This document shows, in pieces, positions 9,081 to 18,832 of a DNA stretch of 64,000 nucleotides. Source of the DNA: Niastella sp. (GTDB lineage: Bacteria; Bacteroidota; Bacteroidia; Chitinophagales; Chitinophagaceae); the NCBI GenBank assembly GCA_016710595.1, contig JADJVM010000003.1, forward strand, positions 1 through 64,000, given 5' to 3'. Under the pieces are notes generated by a model. That model had not been told where the DNA came from and searched no databases. It worked only from the letters and a program-made list of their open reading frames with translations. Made by a program: the position numbers and the translations under genes. The first letter of the stretch is position 1. Every line of letters begins with the position of its first letter.

Positions 9081-11794
9081 TTATTCAGGTTCCTGGCCTA
9101 ACATAAAGGTAAATTTAGCAGCTCCTTTAAGGCCGGAGCTTTGATTGTACCTATCGAAACCAATACCATAATCAAACCCAAGCAAACCAAACATAGGCAG
9201 GAAGAAGCGCATCCCTACACCGGCTGAACGCCTTAATTTAAAAGGGTTATAGCTTTTAAAATCGTACCAACCATTTGCTGCTTCAAAGAAGGTGAGGCCA
9301 TAAATGGTACTACTGGCATTGGTACTAAAAGGATACCTAAGTTCTACCGTATATTTATTAAATATGGTGAAATATTCCTGTGGCTGAATCCCATCGGGGT
9401 TTACCCGTGGGTCTGAACTACTGTAAATTGGATATCCTCTTTGTGCAATTACATCGTAACCCAAAAATGCCTGGGTATTGCTTAAGCCGGCATCGCCCAA
9501 CTGAAAGCGTTCGAAAGGTGCCAATCCCAGTTTGGAATTGTACCGCCCCAGGAAACCATATTTTGCAGCGGCCTTCAACACAAATTGTTTATTCCGGTCT
9601 TCACCTTTGGCACGGCCAATAGGCACATACCATTCTCCATTGAAACGCCATTTATGAAATTCAGGAAATTTATATGGATTGTCTGCTGGTGATGATAAAC
9701 CCATAAGTGAGTACGGAAGTGTAAACTGTCCACTCAGCATAAAATTAGATCCGCTGGTGGGGAATATAGGATTGGGCCCGGCTGAGTTTCTTAATAAAGT
9801 AAGTTTTAAACTAATGTTGGTGGAATTACCATTGCTTAACCCGGGAAAAATTTGGTAATTACGGAGTTTGTATTGCTGAACATTTAAAGAATAAATTAAA
9901 TTAAAATAATCATCGGGCCATTTTAATTGTTTACCGAGTGAAATGCCGAAGCCAACTGTTTTTACAAAAGAGGTATCGGCACAATCTTTACAATATCCGC
10001 CGGTATAGGGATTATACGCATTGGCATATTTAGTATTATAATAGCTTACAGAAAATGAATTTCTCTTTTTACCTCCCAGCCAGGGTTCGGTAAAAGATAA
10101 ACTGTAAGAACGGTATGCCCTTCCGTTTGACTGTACCCTGGCACTGAATTTTTGGCCATCGCCGGTTGGTAATGGATCCCAACTTGATTTTTTTGTAATA
10201 TTCTTAATAGAGAAATTATTAAAGGTAACACCCAGGGTACCAGTAAGGCCGATACCGCCTCCAAAGCCTGCAGATAACTCTAACTGGTCGGCTGATTTTT
10301 CTTCTACCTGCCAGTTAATATCTACGGTACCATTATCAGCATTGGGAACAATATTCGGATTTATTTTTTCAGGATCTATAAAGCCCAACTGCCCTAGTTC
10401 CCTTTGTGTACGTATTATATCCTGGCGGCTATACCTGTCACCGGGAATGGTACGCAGTTCACGCAGAATCACATAATCTTTTGTTTTATCATTTCCCGAA
10501 ACGGTGATACGGCCATAGGTAGCCTGCGGCCCTTCCCGTAAGCGAATTTCATAATCAATGGTATCATTATATACTGCAGTTTCTACCGGGTCGGCACTAA
10601 AGAAGAGATAACCATCATCCTGGTATAAACTTCCAATATCGCCGCCTTCTAAAGACAACTCTTTACCCACTCTTTTATTTAATAAATCTAAATTATAGGG
10701 ATCGCCTTTTTTAATTGCCAAAATTAAATTGAGTACAGAGTCGGTGTATTTGGTATTTCCTCTCCAGGTAATATTTCCAAAATAATACCGGTGCCCTTCA
10801 GAAATATTAAGGTGAATATCCAGATTTTGCTGGCTGTTGGGAATGATGGTGTCATTTAAAATTTCGGCATCCCGGTAACCTTGTTCATTGTAATAATTAA
10901 TTACTTTGTCTTTATCCTCTACATATTTTTTCTCACTAAATTTTCCACCACCCAGTTTTAAACGAACATAAGGGTCAAGGTATTCTTTAGTGGTACTGGG
11001 ATACATGAAACCCAGTTCTTTTACATACTCTTTAAAAGTAGGGGTTTGTGTTTTATCGGTATAAGGGCTTTTTATTTTTTCGGGAAACAAACTAATGCGC
11101 ATCATTTCTTTTGTGCCCTTCATTTGTTTTTTAAGTTTGCTATCGGCAATATTTTCATTATTGGCAAAATGGATTGAATTGATCTTTACTTTTTACCTTT
11201 ATCAATAAAGAAGTTTAGCCTCACTGCATTGTTAATGCCCACAATTTCCTGTTCCTGCATGCGGATGGTAGCATTGCGGTACCCTTTATCAAAATAAAAT
11301 TTTTGGATGGCTTCTACGGCGCTTAATTTCATATTCTCGGTAAGTACCCTGTCTTTTGCCAAGCCTACTTTACCGGAGAGGTCGTCTTTTTCTCCTTTTT
11401 TAATACCGATAAAATTATATTCAATTAACCTGGGCCGCTCCTTTAGGTTGATATCTATATAAATACTATCTCCTTGAATCCTGTTAAATAAAATATCAAC
11501 ATCAGACACCAAACTTTGGTTCCAAAGCTTTTCAATAGCTTTTGAAAACACATCGGTACCGGGTATTTGCACCACATCACCTACGGCCAGGCCAGAAATA
11601 GAAATAATTAAATTAGGATCAAAAGCTTTTGTGCCGGTAACATTTATACCTGCAATGATATATGGTTTTGCATACCGGGTATTATACATTTCTTCAAACG
11701 CATGGCGTTGAGAGCTATCTGTTTGCGCTTGTGCGAGGGTATTGGTAAGAGCGAATATGAGCAGTAAAAAAGCGTTCTGGTAAATCCGATGCAT
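9081..11794 (-). CDS. bamA: BamA outer membrane protein assembly factor (frameshifted in this assembly)
   Basis: The N-terminal part (11794-11186) has a signal peptide and POTRA domains (GINVTGTKAFDP). The C-terminal part (11123-9081) has further POTRA repeats (YYFGNITWRGN, YGRITVSGND) and the 16-strand barrel ending at FMLGQEPE. Adding one T to the T5 run at 11190-11194 restores continuous reading (KGKKVKINSIHFANNENI) into the second part, giving about 904 residues. The protein inserts beta-barrel proteins into the outer membrane and is essential, so the break is probably a sequence error. It is preceded by uppS and followed by two skp genes. Confidence 0.93.
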
Positions 11795-11884
11795 TAATTT
11801 ATTTTTACGGTGGGCAAATTAAGCCCATTAAGTGAAAACTATTTGTTAAATGAGCCTGTATTTAAGCCTTATTTTGTCTTATTT

Positions 11885-12640
11885 TTAGCTGTTTTGTCCT
11901 GCTTTTAATTGATCCCCCGTTTTTCCAAACCTTCTTTCACGGTGTTGAAAATCTATAATGGCTTCGTAGAGATTCTCTTTACGGAAATCCGGCCAGCGAG
12001 TATCGGTAAAACTCAGTTCCGAGTATGCCAGTTGATATAATAAAAAATTACTTACCCTGTAATCTCCCCCGGTACGAATCATGAGCTCTGGGTCGGGAAA
12101 CTGAGCTGTACATAAATACTGCTGAAACAGGTTTGCATCTATATCTTCAGGCAAAAGCGTTCCTTCTTTTATTTTTTTTGCTATGTTTTTTACAGCATGT
12201 ACAATTTCCCAGCGGCTGCTGTAACTCAATGCCATAATAAGCTTTAGCCCTGTGTTTGATGATGTTTCATACAATGCTTCCTGTAGTTCTTTACGGGCAT
12301 TGGCAGGCAACTTAGTTATTTCACCAATTACATGCAGGCTTATATTATTTTTATTTAAAGTAGGTACTTCTTTACGAATGGTGTCAACCAGCAATTCCAT
12401 CAGGCCCGTAACCTCATCTTGTGGCCGATCCCAATTTTCGGTACTGAATGCATACAAGGTTAAGTAGCCAATACCCAGTTCTGCGGCAGCTTCTACAATA
12501 TTACGTACACTTTCTACACCATGAAAATGGCCATACAGGCGGTCTTCGCCTTTTTCCTGCGCCCAACGGCCATTACCATCCATAATAATAGCGATATGAC
12601 CTGGAAGATGTGCTTTGTTTATTTTTTCTAATAATGACAT
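11885..12640 (-). CDS. uppS: Isoprenyl transferase (undecaprenyl diphosphate synthase)
   Basis: A 251-residue cis-prenyltransferase making the C55 lipid carrier for peptidoglycan and surface polysaccharides. IMDGNGRWA (residues 19-27) contains the catalytic Asp and the isoprenyl diphosphate-binding region; FSTENW follows near residue 66. RTGGDYRVSNFLLYQ near 190 is the conserved C-terminal motif, with Gly-Asp and Val replacing the more usual Ser-Gly-Glu and Ile. Full length. First gene of the uppS-bamA-skp-skp run, with its own promoter just upstream. Confidence 0.95.
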   Translation of the reverse strand: MSLLEKINKAHLPGHIAIIMDGNGRWAQEKGEDRLYGHFHGVESVRNIVEAAAELGIGYLTLYAFSTENWDRPQDEVTGLMELLVDTIRKEVPTLNKNNISLHVIGEITKLPANARKELQEALYETSSNTGLKLIMALSYSSRWEIVHAVKNIAKKIKEGTLLPEDIDANLFQQYLCTAQFPDPELMIRTGGDYRVSNFLLYQLAYSELSFTDTRWPDFRKENLYEAIIDFQHRERRFGKTGDQLKAGQNS

Positions 12641-12658
12641 GAAACCCTAAAAATGAAA

Positions 12659-12715
12659 CCCCGCTGTAAAGCAGGGATGGGCGCAAAAGTACAGAAAAAT
12701 AGCCAACTCATTCAA
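12659..12715 (-). promoter_or_regulatory. uppS-bamA operon promoter and leader hairpin
   Basis: On the minus strand TACTTTTG (12684-12691) fits the -7 consensus TAnnTTTG, with TTG 21 nt upstream (12713-12715). A CCCTGCT/AGCGGGG hairpin (12659-12676) falls in the short leader before the uppS ATG at 12640. Confidence 0.6.
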
Positions 12716-12727
12716 GAATATTGGCTA
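12695..12727 (-). terminator. Terminator after the DUF6089 gene
   Basis: Minus-strand stem TAGCCAA/TTGGCTA (arms 12721-12727 and 12700-12706) with a 14-nt loop, followed by ATTTTT. It lies 43 bp after the DUF6089 stop and overlaps the -33 region of the uppS promoter. Confidence 0.6.
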
Positions 12728-12769
12728 CTATAATTTTTTTATAAATTAGGAAAGCGGTGGGGCAGCTGC

Positions 12770-13609
12770 TTAGTTAAAAGCGGTGGGGCAACGGTAAGAA
12801 CTTAAATTGAAAGACACCCCTATTTCTGCAATAATAAATTGATCTTTTTGTTTGCTCCATCCTCTTTGCATTCCTTCTGCAAATGTTTTATTGTCAATTT
12901 CATACCGGCGATCCTGTAAAAGTGCAGCTACGGTGCCGGGAGCAAAGTTTGCCTGGCCTGCATAAGTGCTACTCACATCATCTAAATAGTCGGTACCGGT
13001 AAAGCGGTGCGCTACTTCGAAAGACACATTAAACTTAGGTGAAATATTATATTTTACACCTACACCAAAAGGTACACTATAGCTCATGGTGCTATATTCT
13101 GAACGGCCTTTGTACCCGGTAGATTGGCCTTCGGTTCCCAGTGGGCGTAAAAAAACTTTTTGTCCTTTTAAATAAGCATAAGGGTCATAAGAAAACAAAC
13201 CTACACCCAGGGTTACATAAGGAGTGAATAAATAATTATCATCGCCGGGAATAAATTTAAAAAAATTGAAATCGCCTTGCAGGCTCACTTCCCAAATATT
13301 GGTATTGAAACTAAGGTTGCGTAGTTTTTGATATTCGTTTTTACTGTACGTATCGCTATAGCCCAATTGAGCATAGCGGGCAGAGATACGAGCCCCTATG
13401 TAATTTCCAAATTGTTTGCGATAAAAAACACCTACTGCCGGTTTGGGCCGGTTGATACTGGCACGGGTATTTAAGTCGCCAAAATAATGAGCAGCGCCAA
13501 ATGTAATACCAAATTCGCCCTGCTGTACATACTCAAATCTTTCACTTTGTGCATTAGTAGATTGGGTAATGGCAATCGCCAATATAATAACTAAGAATTT
13601 AAATTTCAC
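12770..13609 (-). CDS. DUF6089-type outer membrane beta-barrel protein
   Basis: Signal peptide FLVIILAIAITQSTNAQ followed by a beta-barrel-like protein with alternating aromatic strands (FGITFGAAHYFGDL at the mature N-terminus). I chose GTG 13609 because it places the signal peptide at the N-terminus; the open frame extends to 13678 without signal-like sequence. This family commonly lies next to uppS/bamA in Bacteroidota and is thought to be an outer-membrane structural protein. The family match is from memory of sequence pattern and context. Confidence 0.7.
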   Translation of the reverse strand: MKFKFLVIILAIAITQSTNAQSERFEYVQQGEFGITFGAAHYFGDLNTRASINRPKPAVGVFYRKQFGNYIGARISARYAQLGYSDTYSKNEYQKLRNLSFNTNIWEVSLQGDFNFFKFIPGDDNYLFTPYVTLGVGLFSYDPYAYLKGQKVFLRPLGTEGQSTGYKGRSEYSTMSYSVPFGVGVKYNISPKFNVSFEVAHRFTGTDYLDDVSSTYAGQANFAPGTVAALLQDRRYEIDNKTFAEGMQRGWSKQKDQFIIAEIGVSFNLSSYRCPTAFN

Positions 13610-13745
13610 CTTTACTTTTTTTCTTGATGTAGTGGTTTGGAATAATAGAATTTTACATGTGTATTGCAAAATAAGCAAATGTTTTTTTATTAATGCAAAT
13701 ACCCGGGATATATATTGTGTTATAAATGATGGATCATTGATCGTA

Positions 13746-14225
13746 TTAATTCATTTTTTGAATCCTTAGCCCCACACTCATCACATGCAAAAGTGGGTCA
13801 TCTCTCATTATTTGCTGGATACTGTAGTGATAGGTTCCCGGTTTTACAAAGCGACGGGGCCTGTCTGTCAAAGGTTTACGAACTTCCCAAATATCATTCA
13901 TGCCTACACCTTCCCATCCTTCGGCATCGGAGCCAAGCGTTAACTCTACTTTTTGATAGTACATGGTATCTCCGGGTGATTGCAAGCCTACATTTAACCA
14001 TATATTATTATATTTATAGGTATCCGTATGGCGCAGTACCACATAGATATTAAAATAAGAGCTGCTGTCTTTTATTTCAAAACTACCCTGGGGTATAAAT
14101 GAAGCGCTCCATGAATAGTTAGGGATAGCAGTATTCTTTTCATACAAATCAATTTGCCGGCAACCGGTAATAAAAAATAAAACAAAAAAACAAAAACCTA
14201 ACGTGTTTCGTACCTGCTTTTTCAT
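13746..14225 (-). CDS. gldH: GldH-type gliding motility lipoprotein
   Basis: Lipoprotein of about 159 residues: start MKKQVRNTLGF, hydrophobic stretch, lipobox FFITGC with Cys near residue 22. The mature protein has the GldH pattern FNIYVVLRHTDTYKYNNIWLN and later EVRKPLTDRPRRF. GldH is part of the gliding/type IX secretion-associated lipoprotein set in Bacteroidota, though the gene also occurs in non-gliding species. I moved the start to 14225 because the upstream extension is not signal-like. Standing alone between DUF6089 and yicC is usual. Confidence 0.8.
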   Translation of the reverse strand: MKKQVRNTLGFCFFVLFFITGCRQIDLYEKNTAIPNYSWSASFIPQGSFEIKDSSSYFNIYVVLRHTDTYKYNNIWLNVGLQSPGDTMYYQKVELTLGSDAEGWEGVGMNDIWEVRKPLTDRPRRFVKPGTYHYSIQQIMRDDPLLHVMSVGLRIQKMN

Positions 14226-14296
14226 GTTTAAAGTGTTATACATACCGGGTGCTGTTTTACTACGTAAGGTCATACGGGTAAAAATAGGATAAATTA

Positions 14297-15175
14297 TTAA
14301 AGCACATTCAGTACCTGCTCTTTGGCTTTTTCAAGATCATCTTTCATGTGTACTACAAATTTTTGGATATCGGCATCATACGCTTTGCTGCCTGTGGTAT
14401 TTATTTCACGACCTATTTCCTGTAATATAAAGGATAGTTTCTTTCCCTTGCTGGGTTCATTACTGTTTAAAATTTCCCTAAAATAAATACAATGTTGTTT
14501 TAGGCGAACTTGCTCTTCGTGAATATCTATCTTTTCAATATAATAAATTAATTCCTGCTCCATGCGGTTGGCATCTATATTTTCATTGCCCACATGTTCT
14601 GCCAATAAATTTTTTATTTCTTCTTTAATACGAATTTTACGGGCGGGTTCATGAATCATAATATTGGCTTCCTGCTTTTCAATATTATTGATATGATTTG
14701 TGAGGTCCGTTTGGATGGAGGCGCCTTCTTCAGTTCTATGTTTATTTAATTCTTTTAAGGCTGTTTCTAAAACAGTTTTAAACATTTCAAATTCTTCCTG
14801 GCTTAATATTTCATTGGCAGGAGAAACCACTTCTGGCAATCGCAGTATGGCGGCCAATACCGAGTTGGTATCTGTTTTTAATTCTGATGCCAATCCTTCT
14901 AATTGCTGATAATAAGATTTAATAAGATCTGTATTGATGACTACTGGTTTACTGGAACCGTTTTGTTTTATACTTATGTAACAATCTATAGTACCCCTAA
15001 GCAATTGTTCCTGCAAAATATTGCGGATATCAAATTCATATACTTTCAACAATGCCGGAATTTTTAGTTGCACATCCAATTGTTTTCCATTCAACGCTTT
15101 TATTTCTACCAGGTAAGTTTTATCACCCACCGTTTGCTCTGCCCTACCAAAACCAGTCATTGATTTCAACATCAT
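14297..15175 (-). CDS. YicC family endoribonuclease
   Basis: A 292-residue protein starting MLKSMTGFGRAE, the diagnostic N-terminus of YicC. It has the conserved C-terminal region FILQEIGREINTTGSKAYDADI (split here: IGREINTTGSKA is the core). YicC proteins are RNases that affect RNA turnover in stationary phase. Full length and intact. A promoter with -7 box TAAATTTG at 15223-15230 lies 48 nt upstream. Confidence 0.9.
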   Translation of the reverse strand: MMLKSMTGFGRAEQTVGDKTYLVEIKALNGKQLDVQLKIPALLKVYEFDIRNILQEQLLRGTIDCYISIKQNGSSKPVVINTDLIKSYYQQLEGLASELKTDTNSVLAAILRLPEVVSPANEILSQEEFEMFKTVLETALKELNKHRTEEGASIQTDLTNHINNIEKQEANIMIHEPARKIRIKEEIKNLLAEHVGNENIDANRMEQELIYYIEKIDIHEEQVRLKQHCIYFREILNSNEPSKGKKLSFILQEIGREINTTGSKAYDADIQKFVVHMKDDLEKAKEQVLNVL

Positions 15176-15222
15176 AATTTTCTTATTTTATTGCAAGTTA
15201 AATTTTATTCGCCTGCTTATTA

Positions 15223-15230
15223 CAAATTTA
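15223..15230 (-). promoter_or_regulatory. -7 box of the yicC promoter
   Basis: TAAATTTG on the minus strand matches TAnnTTTG and lies just downstream of a terminator-like hairpin, as expected for a fresh transcription start. Confidence 0.5.
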
Positions 15231-15239
15231 AAATGTGCT

Positions 15240-15276
15240 TTTAAAAAAAGAAGCCCGGCCTTTTAAAGACCGGGCT
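15240..15276 (-). terminator. Minus-strand hairpin with T-rich tail upstream of yicC
   Basis: AGCCCGG/CCGGGCT arms (15252-15258 and 15270-15276) flank a T/A-rich loop. On the minus strand the stem is followed by TTCTTTTTTT. No protein gene lies upstream to be terminated, so a short non-coding transcript from 15.3-15.6 kb is possible. Confidence 0.6.
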
Positions 15277-15673
15277 GTACTATATAGATGGGTTAGTAAG
15301 TACCGGGATAGTAAATCCCTTACACAATATTAAAAATAATTTTCTCCACAATAAAAAATTTCTTTACTTATTTTATTCACATTTTGGAATTGACTGTGGA
15401 AAATGCAGGCAGCCTTTCCCTCTTTTTTGTTCCACAAAAATGAATGAAGAAGCATCTGTAAAAAAAAATTAAACACAGTATTGTTTTGAAACTATGATGA
15501 ACACTATCTTTCAACAATACCATCAAAATGCAATTTATAAAAAGTAAAAAATTACCTGCCCGTAAACGGGGGCATAAAAACACCAAAAGCTGCTATAAAA
15601 AAAATTTGTTACTTTTTTTTAAAAGCTAGAAAAAAGAACCCAAAAGGATAAAAACTTACCCCAAACGGATACT
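15277..15673. other. Gene-free stretch, possible small RNA
   Basis: Very A/T-rich with no credible protein. A nested inverted repeat (GTAAG, then GGGAT...ATCCC, then CTTAC) occurs at 15296-15323. Together with the minus-strand terminator at 15240-15276 this could mark a small structured RNA, but no known family is recognised. Confidence 0.3.
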
Positions 15674-15681
15674 TACCTTTG
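15674..15681 (+). promoter_or_regulatory. -7 box of the lpxD-like gene
   Basis: TACCTTTG matches TAnnTTTG and lies 14 nt before the ATG at 15696, giving a very short leader. Confidence 0.5.
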
Positions 15682-15695
15682 CCAAAAATAAATTT

Positions 15696-16643
15696 ATGCA
15701 ATTTCCTTCCCCGGTATCCATTGAATGGATCGCAACAATAATAGATGCAAAAATCACCGGTAATAAAAATGCTTTTGCCACCGGCATAAATGAATTACAC
15801 AAAGTAGAAAAAGGAGATCTTGTTTTTGTAGATCACCCAAAATACTACAAGACTTGTATTGAAAGTAATGCCAGTTTCATCATCATCAATAAAGAAACAG
15901 AAGTACCTGATGGCAAAGCATTATTAATTGTTGATAACCCGTTTGAAGCGTATTGCAAAATTGTAAATCACTTTAGGCCGTTTAAACCAGTACATAGCAT
16001 GATGAGTGAAAGTGCAACCGCAGGTGAAGGAACTTTTATTTATCCATCGGCGTTTGTAGGCAATTATGTAAGCATTGGTAAAAATTGTATCATTCATCCG
16101 CATGTAAGCATCTTAGATCATTGCATTATTGGTAACAATGTAATCATACAGGCAAATACCGTAATAGGAAGTGATGCTTTTTATTATAACAGTAAAAAAG
16201 ACCGTTCTGTTTGGTATAAGAAAATGCCGAGTTGTGGCCGGGTAATTATAGAAGACGATGTAGAAATTGGTGCAGGTTGTTGTATTGACCGGGGTGTAAG
16301 CCATGATACCGTAATTGGTAAAGGAACTAAAATGGATAACCACATTCATGTGGGACATGATACCGTAATTGGTGAAAATGGTTTGTTTGCAGCAGGCACT
16401 GCAATTGCTGGCGTAGTAAATATTGGGAATGGCGTTACTGTATGGGGACAGGTAGGTATTAGTAAGACATTAAGCATTGGAGACAATGCCGTGATACTTG
16501 CAAAAAGCGGAATTGGTGGTGACCTGGAAACAGGTAAAATTTATTTTGGTTCGCCTGCAGAAGAGGCTTCTATTAAAAAAAGAGAACTGGTATGGATAAA
16601 ACGCATTCCCGAAATCTGGGAAAAGGTTATGGCAAAAAAATAA
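15696..16643 (+). CDS. LpxD-like UDP-3-O-acylglucosamine N-acyltransferase
   Basis: A 315-residue protein with an N-terminal LpxD-type substrate domain (residues 1-95, including HKVEKGDLVFVDHPKYY). A left-handed beta-helix of hexapeptide repeats follows (about residues 100-280: GNYVSIGKNCIIHP, IGENGLFAAGTAIAG). The segment DNHIHVGHD supplies the expected catalytic His. It adds the N-linked acyl chain in lipid A synthesis. Slightly shorter than typical LpxD. Bacteroidota often carry an LpxD-like second copy, so whether this is the housekeeping enzyme is open. Confidence 0.8.
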   Translation: MQFPSPVSIEWIATIIDAKITGNKNAFATGINELHKVEKGDLVFVDHPKYYKTCIESNASFIIINKETEVPDGKALLIVDNPFEAYCKIVNHFRPFKPVHSMMSESATAGEGTFIYPSAFVGNYVSIGKNCIIHPHVSILDHCIIGNNVIIQANTVIGSDAFYYNSKKDRSVWYKKMPSCGRVIIEDDVEIGAGCCIDRGVSHDTVIGKGTKMDNHIHVGHDTVIGENGLFAAGTAIAGVVNIGNGVTVWGQVGISKTLSIGDNAVILAKSGIGGDLETGKIYFGSPAEEASIKKRELVWIKRIPEIWEKVMAKK

Positions 16644-16687
16644 TTAAATAAACTGTTATCCAACATTTATTTTTAATTGATAAATAA

Positions 16688-17782
16688 TCAATAACCCTGC
16701 GGTGAAAAATCGTAAGGCAATGATTCTGCTAACCGGCTCCAGGCCCAATACTGGCTTACCGTAATATCATTTTGATCGTAATAATACCCGTTTTGTTCTA
16801 TCACAATCAACTCATCCGGTTTAAAAGTTAACATCGAAAATTGAAATTCACCCGGCTCGTCGGGGTGTGTATTTAAATACAGCTTTGAAGGTTTTTCTTT
16901 GATATAAATAATCCCCACATTATTTTGATTGGGATACACTTCTACCGTTTGGGTGCTGTCATCCTTTTCGTAATGCATGGCGGCGTATACATTTTTTAAT
17001 TTGAGCGCCGAATCGGTACCATTTACTTTTACCAGGAATTGTATTTCAAACCCTTCCTGTGCCAGTGATTGATTAAAAAGGCTCCGCATAAAATGTAGCA
17101 TAGAACCCTGGTAAGCATGCAACCGGGCTTCCTGCCATTGATGATATTGACTATCACTCTCTGCTATCAATTCTTTAAATAATGGGTTGCCGGTATATAA
17201 ACTTACTTCTGTATTGTACTCGTGGGTGAATGAATCAAGCGCATATTTTATTTGATATCCCAAAGCTTTATTTTCTACCAGAATTGGTTCATTGGCTAAT
17301 ACCTTTAAGCGATTTCTTTTTTTAGAAAAATAAAATTTTAATATCTCCGGATTCAGGATTTTACAGGCTGCTGCATTGGGTGTATTGCCAATAAATTCCT
17401 GCATAAAAAATCCACCATACTTTTGCCAGCCATCTTTCACTTCACTACTGGATACCACCGCCACTTCTTCCATTTCTTTTTCTTTTGGCCGCATAGTAAA
17501 ATCATACTCGTGTGCATTATCATTACTGCTTACCCTTTTGCTTTCACTGGTATAGCCGGTAAAAGTTACACTTAAATCATATCCTCCTTTAGGCAACCAA
17601 AGTTGATACCTGCCATCGGAATCGGTAGTAGTACCCAGGGTAGTATTGTCAGCAAATACCGAAGCTCCCTGCATCGGTTTTTGAGTAGTACCATCGGTAA
17701 CAATCCCGGTAACGGTAAATTGTGCATGGCTTATGATTGCAAAAGATACACAAATTAAAGAGAGAGAGATAGGTTTAAACAT
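16688..17782 (-). CDS. Carboxypeptidase-regulatory-like domain protein, exported
   Basis: I place the start at 17782, where MFKPISLSLICVSFAII begins a signal peptide ending SHAQFTV; the open frame extends upstream without reason. Residues 21-100 form a CarboxypepD_reg-like beta-sandwich (GIVTDGTTQKPMQGASV, YQLWLPKGGYDLSVTF), the domain found before many TonB receptors. There is no receptor barrel here; the remainder (about 260 residues) is of unknown function. Probably periplasmic or surface. 34 bp after the SDR gene and likely in the same transcript. Confidence 0.7.
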   Translation of the reverse strand: MFKPISLSLICVSFAIISHAQFTVTGIVTDGTTQKPMQGASVFADNTTLGTTTDSDGRYQLWLPKGGYDLSVTFTGYTSESKRVSSNDNAHEYDFTMRPKEKEMEEVAVVSSSEVKDGWQKYGGFFMQEFIGNTPNAAACKILNPEILKFYFSKKRNRLKVLANEPILVENKALGYQIKYALDSFTHEYNTEVSLYTGNPLFKELIAESDSQYHQWQEARLHAYQGSMLHFMRSLFNQSLAQEGFEIQFLVKVNGTDSALKLKNVYAAMHYEKDDSTQTVEVYPNQNNVGIIYIKEKPSKLYLNTHPDEPGEFQFSMLTFKPDELIVIEQNGYYYDQNDITVSQYWAWSRLAESLPYDFSPQGY

Positions 17783-17816
17783 GCAGGTATTAAATTTATT
17801 AAAAACCGAAAATACA

Positions 17817-18830
17817 TTATTGCCTGTTAATTTTTTGTTGCAATATGGTGCAGGTATCTTTAATGGTTTGCGCCAAAGGTTTATAGTTAAAACCGGGTAA
17901 GGCCTGTAAAAGCTTACGATTATCAAACTGTACTTTGGCCAATGCAGTAGCGGCTGTTTCTTTGGTAATTAAAGGCGGCCTGCCGGTAAAGACAGATTTT
18001 ATTTTCTCTATCAAGCAAATAAACGAAGCTAAAGCGGGTGTAAATTTTTTATTGGGAACAGGTTTATTAAAAGCAACGGCAATTTGCTGTATTAACTCTT
18101 TGTAAGATGCATTTTCTGCACTTACAATAAACCGTTCTTTAGTAATATCAGCTTTCATTAATTGAATCATAATATTGGCTACATCATTCACATCTACAAA
18201 ACCGGTAACCCCATCCGTAAACCAGGGGCTTCCCTCGTAAACATTTTTAAAAATACGGGTAGATGTTTCGTTCCATTTTCCCGGGCCTAAAATAATTACG
18301 GGGTTTATTACTACAGCCGGTAACCCTTCGGCTACCGCACGCCATACTTCCATTTCACCCAAAAATTTACTATGTCCATAAATACTATTGCTGGTTTCGG
18401 GTGTCCAGTTCATTTGTTCAGTAATCATTTCCTTTTTTCTTATTCTACCGAGTGCAGCAACAGAACTTACATGTACTATTTTTTTTACCGTGGCGGCCAG
18501 TGCTGCATTTACGATGTTTGCGGTGCCTTCTACATTTATGGCATATAATGCAGCCCTGTCTTTTTTATGAAATGATACTTTGCCTGCGCAATGATATACA
18601 TGTGAAACGCCTTGCATTGCTTCGGCCAAACCATTTACATCCAAAATGTCGCAATTAATAACAGATAATAGTGGCTGCGAAAAAGTGGGTAAAGGGGTAT
18701 GATGATAAATAGCCCTTACTTTTTTATTTTGCTGTAAAAGTTTTTCTATCAGGGCAGTTCCCAGCAGACCGGCGCCACCGGTAACCAATATCAATTCATC
18801 GTTTGTATTTATATTATTTTCCTGAGCCAC
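17817..18830 (-). CDS. NAD-dependent epimerase/dehydratase (extended SDR)
   Basis: A 337-residue Rossmann protein with VTGGAGLLGTAL near residue 16 as NAD(P) site and YGHSK as the YxxxK catalytic pair, plus the upstream Ser in HVSSVAALG. Closest in pattern to dihydroflavonol-4-reductase/3-beta-HSD-like SDRs; the substrate cannot be read. Two base pairs separate it from the hydroxyacyl-CoA dehydrogenase upstream, so the two are probably co-transcribed. Confidence 0.8.
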   Translation of the reverse strand: MAQENNINTNDELILVTGGAGLLGTALIEKLLQQNKKVRAIYHHTPLPTFSQPLLSVINCDILDVNGLAEAMQGVSHVYHCAGKVSFHKKDRAALYAINVEGTANIVNAALAATVKKIVHVSSVAALGRIRKKEMITEQMNWTPETSNSIYGHSKFLGEMEVWRAVAEGLPAVVINPVIILGPGKWNETSTRIFKNVYEGSPWFTDGVTGFVDVNDVANIMIQLMKADITKERFIVSAENASYKELIQQIAVAFNKPVPNKKFTPALASFICLIEKIKSVFTGRPPLITKETAATALAKVQFDNRKLLQALPGFNYKPLAQTIKDTCTILQQKINRQ

Positions 18831-18832
18831 AA

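Noticed and set aside
15377..15586. Minus-strand open frame of 69 codons in the yicC-lpxD gap
   Set aside because: Low-complexity, A/T-driven composition without a start context or similarity pattern.
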